A stretch of 64,000 nt of DNA. It comes from an uncultured Atopobiaceae bacterium (GTDB lineage Bacteria; Actinomycetota; Coriobacteriia; Coriobacteriales; Atopobiaceae). Position 1 is the stretch's first letter. Each line of letters starts with the position of its first letter. The stretch spans positions 1 through 64,000 of the forward strand of contig CANQFP010000001.1 in the NCBI GenBank assembly GCA_947599965.1, read 5' to 3'. Position numbers and translations under genes: made by a program. Positions 7,454 to 14,582 of this stretch are shown piece by piece. Below the pieces are notes generated by a model, which saw only the letters and a program-made list of their open reading frames with translations, had not been told where the DNA came from and did no database searches.

Positions 7454-8953
7454 TCATTGCCGATGCATGGTTTGGTAGAGCGCCGATTCCCACCTGGCCA
7501 GCCGCTCCTCGCGCTCGCCCTCGCCCATCTTCGGCTCGTAGACGGTGCGCTCGATGGCGTCGTAGATGGCGTTGCCGCGATAGACGCCGGCCTTGGAGCC
7601 GGCCACGTAGGCCACGCCGCCCGCCGAGAGCTCGGCCAGGCTCGAGACCACGACCGTCACCCGGGCGAGATCGGCTTGGAGCTGCATGAGGTAGGCGTTA
7701 TGGGAGGGCCCGCCGTCGGCGCGGAGCTCCGCCACCGGGAAGCCGCTGTCGGCGCGCATGCCGAGCACGAGCGAGGTGTCTTGCAGGCAGATGCTGTCGA
7801 CGACCGCCTTCACCATCTCGTTTCTGCCGGTCGTGCGCGTCACGCCCGTGAGGAGGCCCGTCGCGTCGCCGTCCCACCAGGGTGCACCGAGCCCGGTGAA
7901 GGCCGGCACGAAGACGGCGCGATCCCTCGGGTTCGCCTTGGCGCAGATCTCCTCGGTCTCGCCCGGCTCGTGGATGAGCTTCATGTCGTCGATGAGCCAG
8001 GTGATGACGGCGCCGGAGTAGTTGATGTTGCCCTCGAGGATGTAGGAGACCTTGCCGCCGAAGTCCCAGGCGATGGAGCTCACGAGCCCGCTTCGGCTCT
8101 GGATGAGCCGATCGCCCGTCTGGAGCACCACCGAGGAACCCGTGCCGTAGGTGGCCTTGAGCTCGCCCGCGTCGAGGCAGTTCTGCGCCGCGAGCGCCGC
8201 CTGGGAATCGCCGAGGACGCCGCAGACGGGGATGGGATCGTCGAAGAGCCCGCCCATGGTGGTGGTGCCGAAGACGCTGTCGGAGTGCACGACCTCGCCG
8301 AGCGCCTCGATGGGCAGGCCGAAGAAGTCGCAGAGCTCTCGGCTCCACGCCACCTCGCGAAGGTCGAGGAGCTGGGTGCGGCACGCGTTCGAGGGCTCCG
8401 TCTTGAAGGGATGCTCGCGGCAGAGCTTGAAGCAGAGCCAGGAGTCGATCGTGCCGAGGGCGAGCGTGCCGCGCTCGGCGGCGTCGGCCACGGGCGGGAT
8501 GTTCTCGAGGAGCCACGCCATCTTCGAGGCGGAGAAGTAGGGCGAGAGCTCGAGCCCCGAGAGCTCGCGGACGCGCTCCACCTCCCCCGCCTTCTCGGCG
8601 GCGAGCCGGGCGCAGAGCTCCTGGGCTCGGCCGTCCTGCCAGACGATGGCGTTCGCGAGGGCCTGGCGCGTCTCCTTGTCCCAGGCGAGGCAGGTCTCGC
8701 GCTGGTTCGAGAGGCCGATGCAGGCCACCTCCCCGTCGAGGACGCCCGCCTGGGTGCAGGCGTCGCGCGCCACGGCGAGCACGTTGGTGACGATCTCCTC
8801 GGGGTCGTGGGAGACCCAGCCCCGATCGTTCACGATCTGGCGGTGCGGTCGGGAGGTCTTCACCACCGCGCGGCCGAACTTGTCGAAGAGGACCGCCTTG
8901 GTCCCCTGGGTGGACTGGTCGATGGCGAGGACGAAGGGCGCGTTCTCGTGCAT
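7454..8953 (-). CDS. FGGY-family carbohydrate kinase, candidate D-apulose kinase
   Basis: The 499-residue protein is a full FGGY kinase: an N-terminal ATPase core motif AIDQSTQGTKAVLFD, then NQRETCLAWD, TYGTGSSVV and FVPAFTGLGAPWWDGDATGL, and near the C-terminus ADGGPSHNAYLMQ. Its closest look is to glycerol kinase, but glycerol kinases read AIDQGTTSSR in the first motif, so another substrate is likely. It is the last gene after an isomerase and two transketolase halves. In characterised apiose pathways an FGGY kinase makes D-apulose 4-phosphate, which a split transketolase uses, and this operon fits that scheme. GAGGAGG precedes the ATG. Substrate is inferred from context. Confidence 0.85.
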   Translation of the reverse strand: MHENAPFVLAIDQSTQGTKAVLFDKFGRAVVKTSRPHRQIVNDRGWVSHDPEEIVTNVLAVARDACTQAGVLDGEVACIGLSNQRETCLAWDKETRQALANAIVWQDGRAQELCARLAAEKAGEVERVRELSGLELSPYFSASKMAWLLENIPPVADAAERGTLALGTIDSWLCFKLCREHPFKTEPSNACRTQLLDLREVAWSRELCDFFGLPIEALGEVVHSDSVFGTTTMGGLFDDPIPVCGVLGDSQAALAAQNCLDAGELKATYGTGSSVVLQTGDRLIQSRSGLVSSIAWDFGGKVSYILEGNINYSGAVITWLIDDMKLIHEPGETEEICAKANPRDRAVFVPAFTGLGAPWWDGDATGLLTGVTRTTGRNEMVKAVVDSICLQDTSLVLGMRADSGFPVAELRADGGPSHNAYLMQLQADLARVTVVVSSLAELSAGGVAYVAGSKAGVYRGNAIYDAIERTVYEPKMGEGEREERLARWESALYQTMHRQ

Positions 8954-8980
8954 GGCTCCTCCTCAGGTGCTCGCGGTGCG

Positions 8981-9919
8981 CTAGGCCTTGGCCAAGAGCT
9001 CCCCGGCGCTCTTCGCGATGCCGGCGGCGTCGAGGCCGTAGCGCTCGAAGATCTGGGCCTTCGTGCCCGTCTTCACGGGGGCGTCCGGCAGCGCGAGGGT
9101 CTTCACCGGGCGGGGGCACGTCTCCCCCACCACCTGGGCCACCATGGAACCGAGCCCGCCGAAGGGCGCGGCCTCCTCGGCTGTGAGCACGACCTTCGCA
9201 CCGCGGGCGGCCCGGAGCACGGCCTCCACGTCGAGGGGCTTCACGCAGTACATGTCCACGACCGTGGTGGAGACGCCCTCGGCCTCGAGGGCCTTCGCGG
9301 CCTCCAGGCACGCGTGCACGAGCTCGCCCGTGGCGATGAGGGCCACGTCGGAGCCCTCGCGGAGCACGTTCGCATGGTCGAGCTCGAAGGGGCAGTCGTC
9401 GTCGGCGTAGACGTCGGGCACCACGGAGCGGCCCACGCGCACGTAGGCGCACTTCTCGTCGTCGAGCAGGGCGTTCATGAGCTTGCGCGTCTGGTGCTGG
9501 TCGCTCGGCAGGTAGACCCGCATGTTGGGCACGGCGGCGAGCGCCGCGATGTCCTGGGCGCTCTGGTGCGTCATGCCGAGCTCGCCGTAGGAGACGCCGC
9601 CGGAGATGCCCACGAGGGTGACGTTGGTGTCGGAGTAGGCGCAGTCCACGCGCGCCTGCTCAAAGGAGCGCGTGGCGAGGAAGCTCGCCGGCGAGACGGC
9701 GACGGCCTTCTTGCCGCAGCGCGCGAGGCCGGCGGCCATGCCCACGAGATCCTGCTCGGCGATGCCGACCTCCACGGCCTGCTCGGGGTAGGTCTCGTAG
9801 AAGGGGTCGAGTGCGGCCGACCCGCGCGAATCGGAGCAGAGCACCACGATGTCGCGATCGCTTGCGGCTCGCTTCATGAGCACGTCCGCGATGACGGCGC
9901 GGTTCGCGAGATTAGCCAT
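8981..9919 (-). CDS. Transketolase C-terminal half, candidate apulose-4-phosphate transketolase subunit B
   Basis: The 312-residue protein matches the pyrimidine-binding and C-terminal domains of transketolase. It has VEVGIAEQDLVGMAAGLA, which holds the glutamate that activates thiamine diphosphate, and a C-terminal domain with LIATGELVHACLEAA. It works only as a complex with the N-terminal half encoded just upstream. The ATG at 9919 overlaps the end of that gene by 8 bases and uses a GAGGAGG site inside it, so the halves are made in step. Split transketolases occur in pentose pathways; the pairing with a dedicated kinase and a glycosidase of the apiosidase family points to apulose 4-phosphate plus glyceraldehyde 3-phosphate giving xylulose 5-phosphate and dihydroxyacetone phosphate. 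Confidence 0.9.
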   Translation of the reverse strand: MANLANRAVIADVLMKRAASDRDIVVLCSDSRGSAALDPFYETYPEQAVEVGIAEQDLVGMAAGLARCGKKAVAVSPASFLATRSFEQARVDCAYSDTNVTLVGISGGVSYGELGMTHQSAQDIAALAAVPNMRVYLPSDQHQTRKLMNALLDDEKCAYVRVGRSVVPDVYADDDCPFELDHANVLREGSDVALIATGELVHACLEAAKALEAEGVSTTVVDMYCVKPLDVEAVLRAARGAKVVLTAEEAAPFGGLGSMVAQVVGETCPRPVKTLALPDAPVKTGTKAQIFERYGLDAAGIAKSAGELLAKA

Positions 9920-10757
9920 GGCGCACCTCCTCGGCACGGGCCTTGAGCTCGGCCTTGATCTGCTCGTACTGCTCGGCGTTCGGCACCTGGTGGTGCCAGC
10001 CGGCCTTGTTCTCCATGAGCGGGCTGCCGTAGCCCTTCACCGTGTTCGCGATGATCATCGTCGGAGCGCCCTTGGTGGCCTCGGCCTCGGAGAAGGCGTC
10101 GTCGAGCGCCTCGAGGTCGTGGCCGTCCACCTCGATCACGTGCCAGCCGAAGGCCTTCCAGCGCTCGGCCTGGGAATCGAGCTTCATCACGGCCTCGGTG
10201 TCGCCCGAGATCTGCAGGCGGTTGCGATCGATGAGGCCGCAGAGGTTGTCGAGCTCGAAGTTCGAGCCGCTCATGGCCCCTTCCCAGACGGAGCCCTCGG
10301 CGAGCTCGCCGTCGCCCATGAAGCAGTAGGTGCGATAGGAGAGGCCGTCCATCTTGGCGGCCAACGCCATGCCGCAGGCGATGGGCAGGCCGTGGCCGAG
10401 CGAGCCGGTGTTCATCTCGATGCCCGGGATGCCGCGGTTCGGGTGGCCGATGTAGGGGCTGCCGTTCTTGGCGTAGGTGCCGATGACCTCCTTCACGTCG
10501 ATGAAGCCCGCGGCGGCGAGCACCGCGTAGAAGGCCTCCACCGCGTGGCCCTTCGAGAGCAGGAAGCGATCGCGGTTCTTGTCATCGCGCTGCTCCGGGC
10601 TCATGTTCAGATGGCGGAAGTAGAGCACGAGCATGGCGTCCAACACGGAGAAATCGCCTCCGAGGTGCCCGGTTTTCCCGTTGAAGACCATGTCGAGCGC
10701 GTCGCCGCGCAGCTTCCAGCGCAGATCCTCCAGCTCTGTGAGCTCTTTACGCTCCAC
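9912..10757 (-). CDS. Transketolase N-terminal half, candidate apulose-4-phosphate transketolase subunit A
   Basis: This 281-residue protein is the thiamine-diphosphate-binding half of transketolase. Visible are KTGHLGGDFSVLDAML, RDRFLLSKGHAVEAFYAVLA, GSLGHGLPIACGMALAAK and the GDG...N motif MGDGELAEGSVWEG...LIDRNRLQ that binds magnesium and cofactor. A GTG start at 10757 lies 6 bases past the isomerase stop, with AGGGGAGAG before it. With the next gene it makes one active site per heterodimer. The substrate is not readable from sequence; the apiose assignment is by context. Confidence 0.9.
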   Translation of the reverse strand: MERKELTELEDLRWKLRGDALDMVFNGKTGHLGGDFSVLDAMLVLYFRHLNMSPEQRDDKNRDRFLLSKGHAVEAFYAVLAAAGFIDVKEVIGTYAKNGSPYIGHPNRGIPGIEMNTGSLGHGLPIACGMALAAKMDGLSYRTYCFMGDGELAEGSVWEGAMSGSNFELDNLCGLIDRNRLQISGDTEAVMKLDSQAERWKAFGWHVIEVDGHDLEALDDAFSEAEATKGAPTMIIANTVKGYGSPLMENKAGWHHQVPNAEQYEQIKAELKARAEEVRHG

Positions 10758-10763
10758 GAAGGT

Positions 10764-12182
10764 TCACTCTCCCCTCAGATAGGCCTTGACCTCTTCCTCG
10801 ATGGGATCGTAGAGGTCGGGCATGATGCCGAGATACTTTCCGCAGGCCTCGTAGAGGATCGGCACGACGTTGCCGTGGATCGCCGTGCAGTGGTGGATGT
10901 AGGGACCCTCGACGATCTTGGCCTCGAGGCGCTTGATGTTCGCCACCTTGATCCAGAGGTAGGTTCCCTTGCCCATCGGCCCGTCGATGCCCTCGGCGTT
11001 GCCGAGGAGCAAGGAATACCGTCCGTGGTCGCCGTCGAAGCGGGCGATGGTGAGCTCGCCGTGCTTGGCCTCGGCGGTGACGGCGCCGTTGTAGTTGAAG
11101 GCGAGCGGCAGCGTCACCTTCGGACGCTCGCAGGCAACCGAGCAGGGCCAGGGGCCGCAGTGCTGCAGGAGCTCGCCGTTGGGCTCGTCGGGGTGGCGGA
11201 TCGTCCAGTCGGCGAAGAAGGAGCGCTTCTCGTTCATGGCCGCAGCCTCCACGAGGAGCGAGGTGATGGAGCCGTGCACGTCCGTCTCGCAGGAGATGGG
11301 GAAGCCCTCCTCGTTCAAGATCGAGTTCGCCGCGCAGGGCATGATGCCGAGCTCGTGCTGGAGCTCGTTCCAGCACTGGATGCAGCCGGCCGTGCAGTGG
11401 TAGGCCTCGAGCATGCGGCGCATGGCCACCGCCATGCCGGCCACGGTCTCGAGCTGCTCCTCGGAGCAGTTGATGTCGTAGCGCTCGCGGATCCAGGCGA
11501 TCTGCCTCTCGATGGCGGATCCGCCGTCGCCCGTGGCCTCGCCCTTGGCCTCGGCCACGGCGCGCGTGAGCTCGGGCAGGGGCACGGGCACGCATTCGAT
11601 GTTGAAGCGCTCGAGGAGCTCGCCCTCGTTGCACATGGTGGAGTAGAACTCGTAGGGCCTGGGGCCGATCTGGAGGATGCGCGCCTCGCGGAAGACCTTC
11701 ACGACGTTGCAGACGGCGAGGAAGTCGCGCAGGCCGCGCTCGAAGACGGGGTCGTCCACCCGGCAGTTCGTCATGTAGGTGAAGGGGACGTTGAAGCGGC
11801 GGAGCACCTTGCCCGTGGCGAAGAGGCCGCACTGGCTGTCACGCGGACGCGTGCCGTCGGGCTCGGGGCGCTCGTCGAGCGGGCCCCAGAGGAGCACCGG
11901 CACGTCGAGATCCTTGGCGAGGCGGGCGCACATGAACTCCGTGCCGAAGTTGCAGTGGGGCAGGAAGAGGCCGTCGACGTGCTCGGCCCTGAACTTCTCG
12001 AGGATCTTCAGGCGATCCTCCTCGCAGAAGAGGAGGCCCTCCTCGTTGACGTCGTCGATGTCGACGTAATCGATGCCGAGCTCGTCGAGCTTGTCGGCGA
12101 TGATGCCGCGATACTTGCGCGCATCGGGCGCCGAGAAGATGCTGCGGCGCGTCGGAGCGTATCCCAGGCGAATCGTTGCCAC
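10764..12182 (-). CDS. L-fucose/L-arabinose isomerase-family protein, candidate apiose isomerase
   Basis: This 472-residue protein has the length and outline of the FucI/AraA-fold ketol isomerases. It has an N-terminal Rossmann-like region (LFLPHCNFGTEFMCARLAKD), a middle region (CTAGCIQCWNELQHELGIMPC) and a C-terminal sugar-binding part with conserved histidines (GPYIHHCTAIHG). The family converts aldoses to ketoses with manganese held by Glu, Asp and His. It is unusually cysteine-rich. It is the first gene of the kinase-transketolase operon, so its product should be the ketose that the kinase phosphorylates. If the pathway is for apiose, this would be the apiose-to-apulose isomerase. The start is GTG at 12182, with GGAGGAAAGGGG upstream. 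Family assignment is good; substrate is inference. Confidence 0.75.
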   Translation of the reverse strand: MATIRLGYAPTRRSIFSAPDARKYRGIIADKLDELGIDYVDIDDVNEEGLLFCEEDRLKILEKFRAEHVDGLFLPHCNFGTEFMCARLAKDLDVPVLLWGPLDERPEPDGTRPRDSQCGLFATGKVLRRFNVPFTYMTNCRVDDPVFERGLRDFLAVCNVVKVFREARILQIGPRPYEFYSTMCNEGELLERFNIECVPVPLPELTRAVAEAKGEATGDGGSAIERQIAWIRERYDINCSEEQLETVAGMAVAMRRMLEAYHCTAGCIQCWNELQHELGIMPCAANSILNEEGFPISCETDVHGSITSLLVEAAAMNEKRSFFADWTIRHPDEPNGELLQHCGPWPCSVACERPKVTLPLAFNYNGAVTAEAKHGELTIARFDGDHGRYSLLLGNAEGIDGPMGKGTYLWIKVANIKRLEAKIVEGPYIHHCTAIHGNVVPILYEACGKYLGIMPDLYDPIEEEVKAYLRGE

Positions 12183-12232
12183 TGCTACCAGCCCCTTTCC
12201 TCCCCGTGAGGGCGTTGCAAAAGCCTAAATTT

Positions 12233-12345
12233 GGCCGTTTACCACGAGTTTTCCTGAAGAGATTGTAGAGTCGGCCGCTCGGCGCCGATCACGGTTCGCC
12301 TTTTACTAAACTTTAGATCCTAAATTGAGCATCGTTTTAGAAACG
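12233..12345. promoter_or_regulatory. Divergent control region between the isomerase operon and the LacI gene
   Basis: This AT-rich stretch holds three palindromes within 45 bases: TTTACTAAA (12302-12310), TTTAGATCCTAAA (12312-12324) and CGTTTTAGAAACG (12333-12345). The first is the inverse of the TTTAGTAAA site found upstream of the other two operons. A TACAAT box on the minus strand (plus 12262-12267) is a likely -10 for the isomerase operon, and CCGTTTACC (12234-12242) is a half-site downstream of it. Control by the adjacent LacI-family protein of itself and of the operon is the natural reading. Confidence 0.6.
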
Positions 12346-12395
12346 AGGCGCGCGCGTTGTACAACGACTCCGAAGTCTTGGAGAAGTGGAGCTCG

Positions 12396-13472
12396 ATGAA
12401 GGTCACCGCGCGCGACGTGGCACGGGAGGCCGGGGTCTCCCCGGCCACCGTCTCTTTGGTGTTCCAGCAAAAGCCCGGCGTCTCGCGATCGACGCGCGAG
12501 CGCGTCTTCGAGGTGGCCGCCCGTCTCGGCTACGTCTACGAGGCGCGCACCGCCGATCGGGCCACCTCCACGATCCTCTTCGTCATGTACAAGAAGCACG
12601 GTCAGGTGGTCTACGAGACGCCCTTCTTCGAGGAGCTTTTGAAGGGCGTCACCGACGCCACCTACCGCCACGGCTATCACAAGCTCGCGGTTTCCTATTT
12701 CTACGGCCGCGAGAGCGCCTACGAGCAGATGAAGTCCGTGCAGTCGGTGCGCTGCGCGGGGCTCGTGCTCCTCGCCACCGAGGCCATGGCCACCGACATC
12801 GCCCAGTTCGAACGCCTCGGCGTGCCGATCGTGCTTCTGGACAGTTGGTTTCCCACCAAGAGCCTCGACAGCGTCATCATCGACAACACGCGCGGTGCCT
12901 ACGACGCGGTGCGCTACCTCATTTCCAAGGGCCATTCCGACATCGGCTACCTGCACTGCGGCGTCTCGATCCGCAACTTCCTCGAGCGCCAGAGCGGCTT
13001 CTCGAGCGCCATGCGCGAGATCGCCCCGCGCACCGACAAGCTCCCGCCGATCGTGCGCGTGGGCTCCACCTTCGAGGATTCCTACGCCGACATGAGCGCC
13101 TACCTCGACGCCGGCATCGAGCTGCCCACGGCCTACTTCGCCGACAACGACATCATCGCCTACGGCTGCATCAAGGCCCTCACCGACCACGGCTACCGCG
13201 TGCCCGCAGACGTCTCCGTCATCGGTTTCGACGACATGGTGTTTCCCGAGGTCATGGTGCCCAGACTCACGACGATGGCCGTGCCCAAGGACGCCATGGG
13301 CGAGCTCGCGGTGAAGCGCCTCGCCGACCTCATCAAGGGCGAGACGAACGGCGAGACCATCCGCCTCGCCGTCCAGACCAAGGTGGTCGAGCGCGACAGC
13401 GTGCTCGACCTGCGCGCGGGCGGCGCGCCCGAACCGAGCACCCACCCCTCGGCGAGAGAGAGCGAGAGATGA
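12396..13472 (+). CDS. LacI-family transcriptional regulator
   Basis: The 358-residue protein has an N-terminal helix-turn-helix with hinge (KVTARDVAREAGVSPATVSL, residues 2-21) and a periplasmic-binding-protein-like effector domain (ILFVMYKKH onward, with VSVIGFDDMVFPEVMVPRLT near residue 285). The ATG at 12396 is preferred over a TTG 39 bases upstream because GGAG precedes it and LacI proteins begin here. It reads divergently from the isomerase operon and shares ATGA with the HPr gene. CcpA-type LacI proteins use phospho-Ser46 HPr as corepressor; whether this one contacts its coupled HPr is an open question raised by the arrangement. Effector is likely a sugar or sugar phosphate of the locus. 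Confidence 0.9.
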   Translation: MKVTARDVAREAGVSPATVSLVFQQKPGVSRSTRERVFEVAARLGYVYEARTADRATSTILFVMYKKHGQVVYETPFFEELLKGVTDATYRHGYHKLAVSYFYGRESAYEQMKSVQSVRCAGLVLLATEAMATDIAQFERLGVPIVLLDSWFPTKSLDSVIIDNTRGAYDAVRYLISKGHSDIGYLHCGVSIRNFLERQSGFSSAMREIAPRTDKLPPIVRVGSTFEDSYADMSAYLDAGIELPTAYFADNDIIAYGCIKALTDHGYRVPADVSVIGFDDMVFPEVMVPRLTTMAVPKDAMGELAVKRLADLIKGETNGETIRLAVQTKVVERDSVLDLRAGGAPEPSTHPSARESER

Positions 13473-13726
13473 TCCAGAACGTATGCACCCTAAAGGATCC
13501 CGCCGGCCTGCACGCGCGCCTGGCGGCGCGCATCGCCGAGGCGGCACGGGGCTGCGAGAGCTCTCTCTCGATCTCCTTCAAGGGGATCGAGGCGAAGGCC
13601 ACCGACATCCTCGGCCTCATGCAGATCGACGCGAACGAGAACGACCTGCTCCTCGTGGTCTCGGACGGACCAGACGAGGATCACGCGCTCTCCCAGGTTC
13701 GAAGCATCATCGAGACCGTGGGCTAG
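13469..13726 (+). CDS. HPr-like phosphocarrier with Asp at position 46
   Basis: The 85-residue protein aligns without gaps to HPr. The phosphorylated histidine is His15 in AGLHARLAA. It should carry phosphate from enzyme I (not in this window) to the EIIA at 17556-18068. Two positions are odd. Ser46, the HPr-kinase target in Firmicutes, is Asp (KATDILGL), and Pro18 after HAR is Leu. Asp46 is the change commonly engineered to imitate phospho-Ser46. The gene starts at ATG 13469, overlapping the LacI-family stop as ATGA, so both are made together. It may be a dedicated HPr for this sugar system or the cell's only HPr; the window does not say. Confidence 0.9.
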   Translation: MIQNVCTLKDPAGLHARLAARIAEAARGCESSLSISFKGIEAKATDILGLMQIDANENDLLLVVSDGPDEDHALSQVRSIIETVG

Positions 13727-13731
13727 CGCGG

Positions 13732-13750
13732 CGCAATCCCGGGGATTGCG
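13732..13750. terminator. Hairpin between convergent HPr and rhaD genes
   Basis: A perfect 8-bp stem CGCAATCC/GGATTGCG with loop CGG fills the 27-base gap between the two stop codons. It reads the same in both directions, so it may end both transcripts. No T-run follows on either side, so efficiency is uncertain. Confidence 0.6.
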
Positions 13751-13753
13751 AGG

Positions 13754-14572
13754 CTACGCGAGATCGAGATAGCCCTCGCGCGGCGTCACGTGGAACCAGT
13801 CGGCGATCTCGCGGAGCTCGTCGTCGGTGATGGTCTGCAGGATGGGCATCTGCGCGATCTTGAGGTAGATCTCGGCGGCCTTCTCGGCGGTCTCGATGAG
13901 CCCGAAGGTCTCGTCCAAATCTGCGCCGGCTCCGTAGATGCCGTGTTGGCCCCACACCACGAGCCGCGAACGCCTCATCTTCTCGGCCGTGGCCTCGCCG
14001 ATCTCGTTCGTGCCGCAGAGCATCCACGGCAACACGCCGATGCCGTCGGGGAAGACGATCATGCATTCGGTGCACATCTGCCAGAGCGTCCGGGTGAAGG
14101 CGCGCTCGTCGAGATCGTGGACGAAGGTCATCGCCAGCAAGTTGGCCGGATGGCAGTGCATGATCACGCGATTCGCCGGGTTCTCGGCGAGGCGCACGGC
14201 GTGGCTCATGAGGTGCGCGGGGAGCTCCGAGGTGAATGAGCCGCCGTCGGCGTAGCCCCAGAGGAGCTCGGCGGTGCGGCCGCTGTCCGTCACGCGGATG
14301 ACACCGAGGTTGTTCTCGGGATCGTACTGCACGTTCTTGAAGTACTTGCCGGTTCCCGTCACGAGGAAACAGCGGCCGTCGAGCGTCGGCGCATCGAAGC
14401 CCGTGGGAATGGAGCGCAGGGGATGGGAGACGTCGAGGTAGCGCGCGAGCTCCTCCTCGTCCACGAGCAGGCTGATGTTGCCGCCGTTTCGCTCGTCCCA
14501 TCCGTGGTCGTACATGTTGGTGGTGGTGCGGATGAGCTCGACCATGAAGGGCGCGTCGAGGATGGTTTCCAT
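13754..14572 (-). CDS. rhaD: Rhamnulose-1-phosphate aldolase
   Basis: At 272 residues it matches RhaD of E. coli (274) in length and motifs. It is a class II aldolase that splits L-rhamnulose 1-phosphate into dihydroxyacetone phosphate and L-lactaldehyde using zinc. Visible are GWDERNGGNISLLVDE near the N-terminus, FLVTGTGKYFKNVQ, the zinc pair in RVIMHCHPANLLAM, and VVWGQHGIYGAG with the third zinc histidine. It is the last gene of the EIIA-kinase-isomerase-aldolase operon, 10 bases after the isomerase. No lactaldehyde reductase or dehydrogenase is nearby, so lactaldehyde must be handled elsewhere. Confidence 0.95.
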   Translation of the reverse strand: METILDAPFMVELIRTTTNMYDHGWDERNGGNISLLVDEEELARYLDVSHPLRSIPTGFDAPTLDGRCFLVTGTGKYFKNVQYDPENNLGVIRVTDSGRTAELLWGYADGGSFTSELPAHLMSHAVRLAENPANRVIMHCHPANLLAMTFVHDLDERAFTRTLWQMCTECMIVFPDGIGVLPWMLCGTNEIGEATAEKMRRSRLVVWGQHGIYGAGADLDETFGLIETAEKAAEIYLKIAQMPILQTITDDELREIADWFHVTPREGYLDLA

Positions 14573-14582
14573 GAGGGCTCCC

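Noticed and set aside
12357-12395. Start of the LacI-family regulator at the TTG 13 codons upstream
   Set aside because: No ribosome site precedes it and the extra residues (MYNDSEVLEKWSS) are not part of the family; the ATG at 12396 has GGAG upstream and begins the helix-turn-helix domain.
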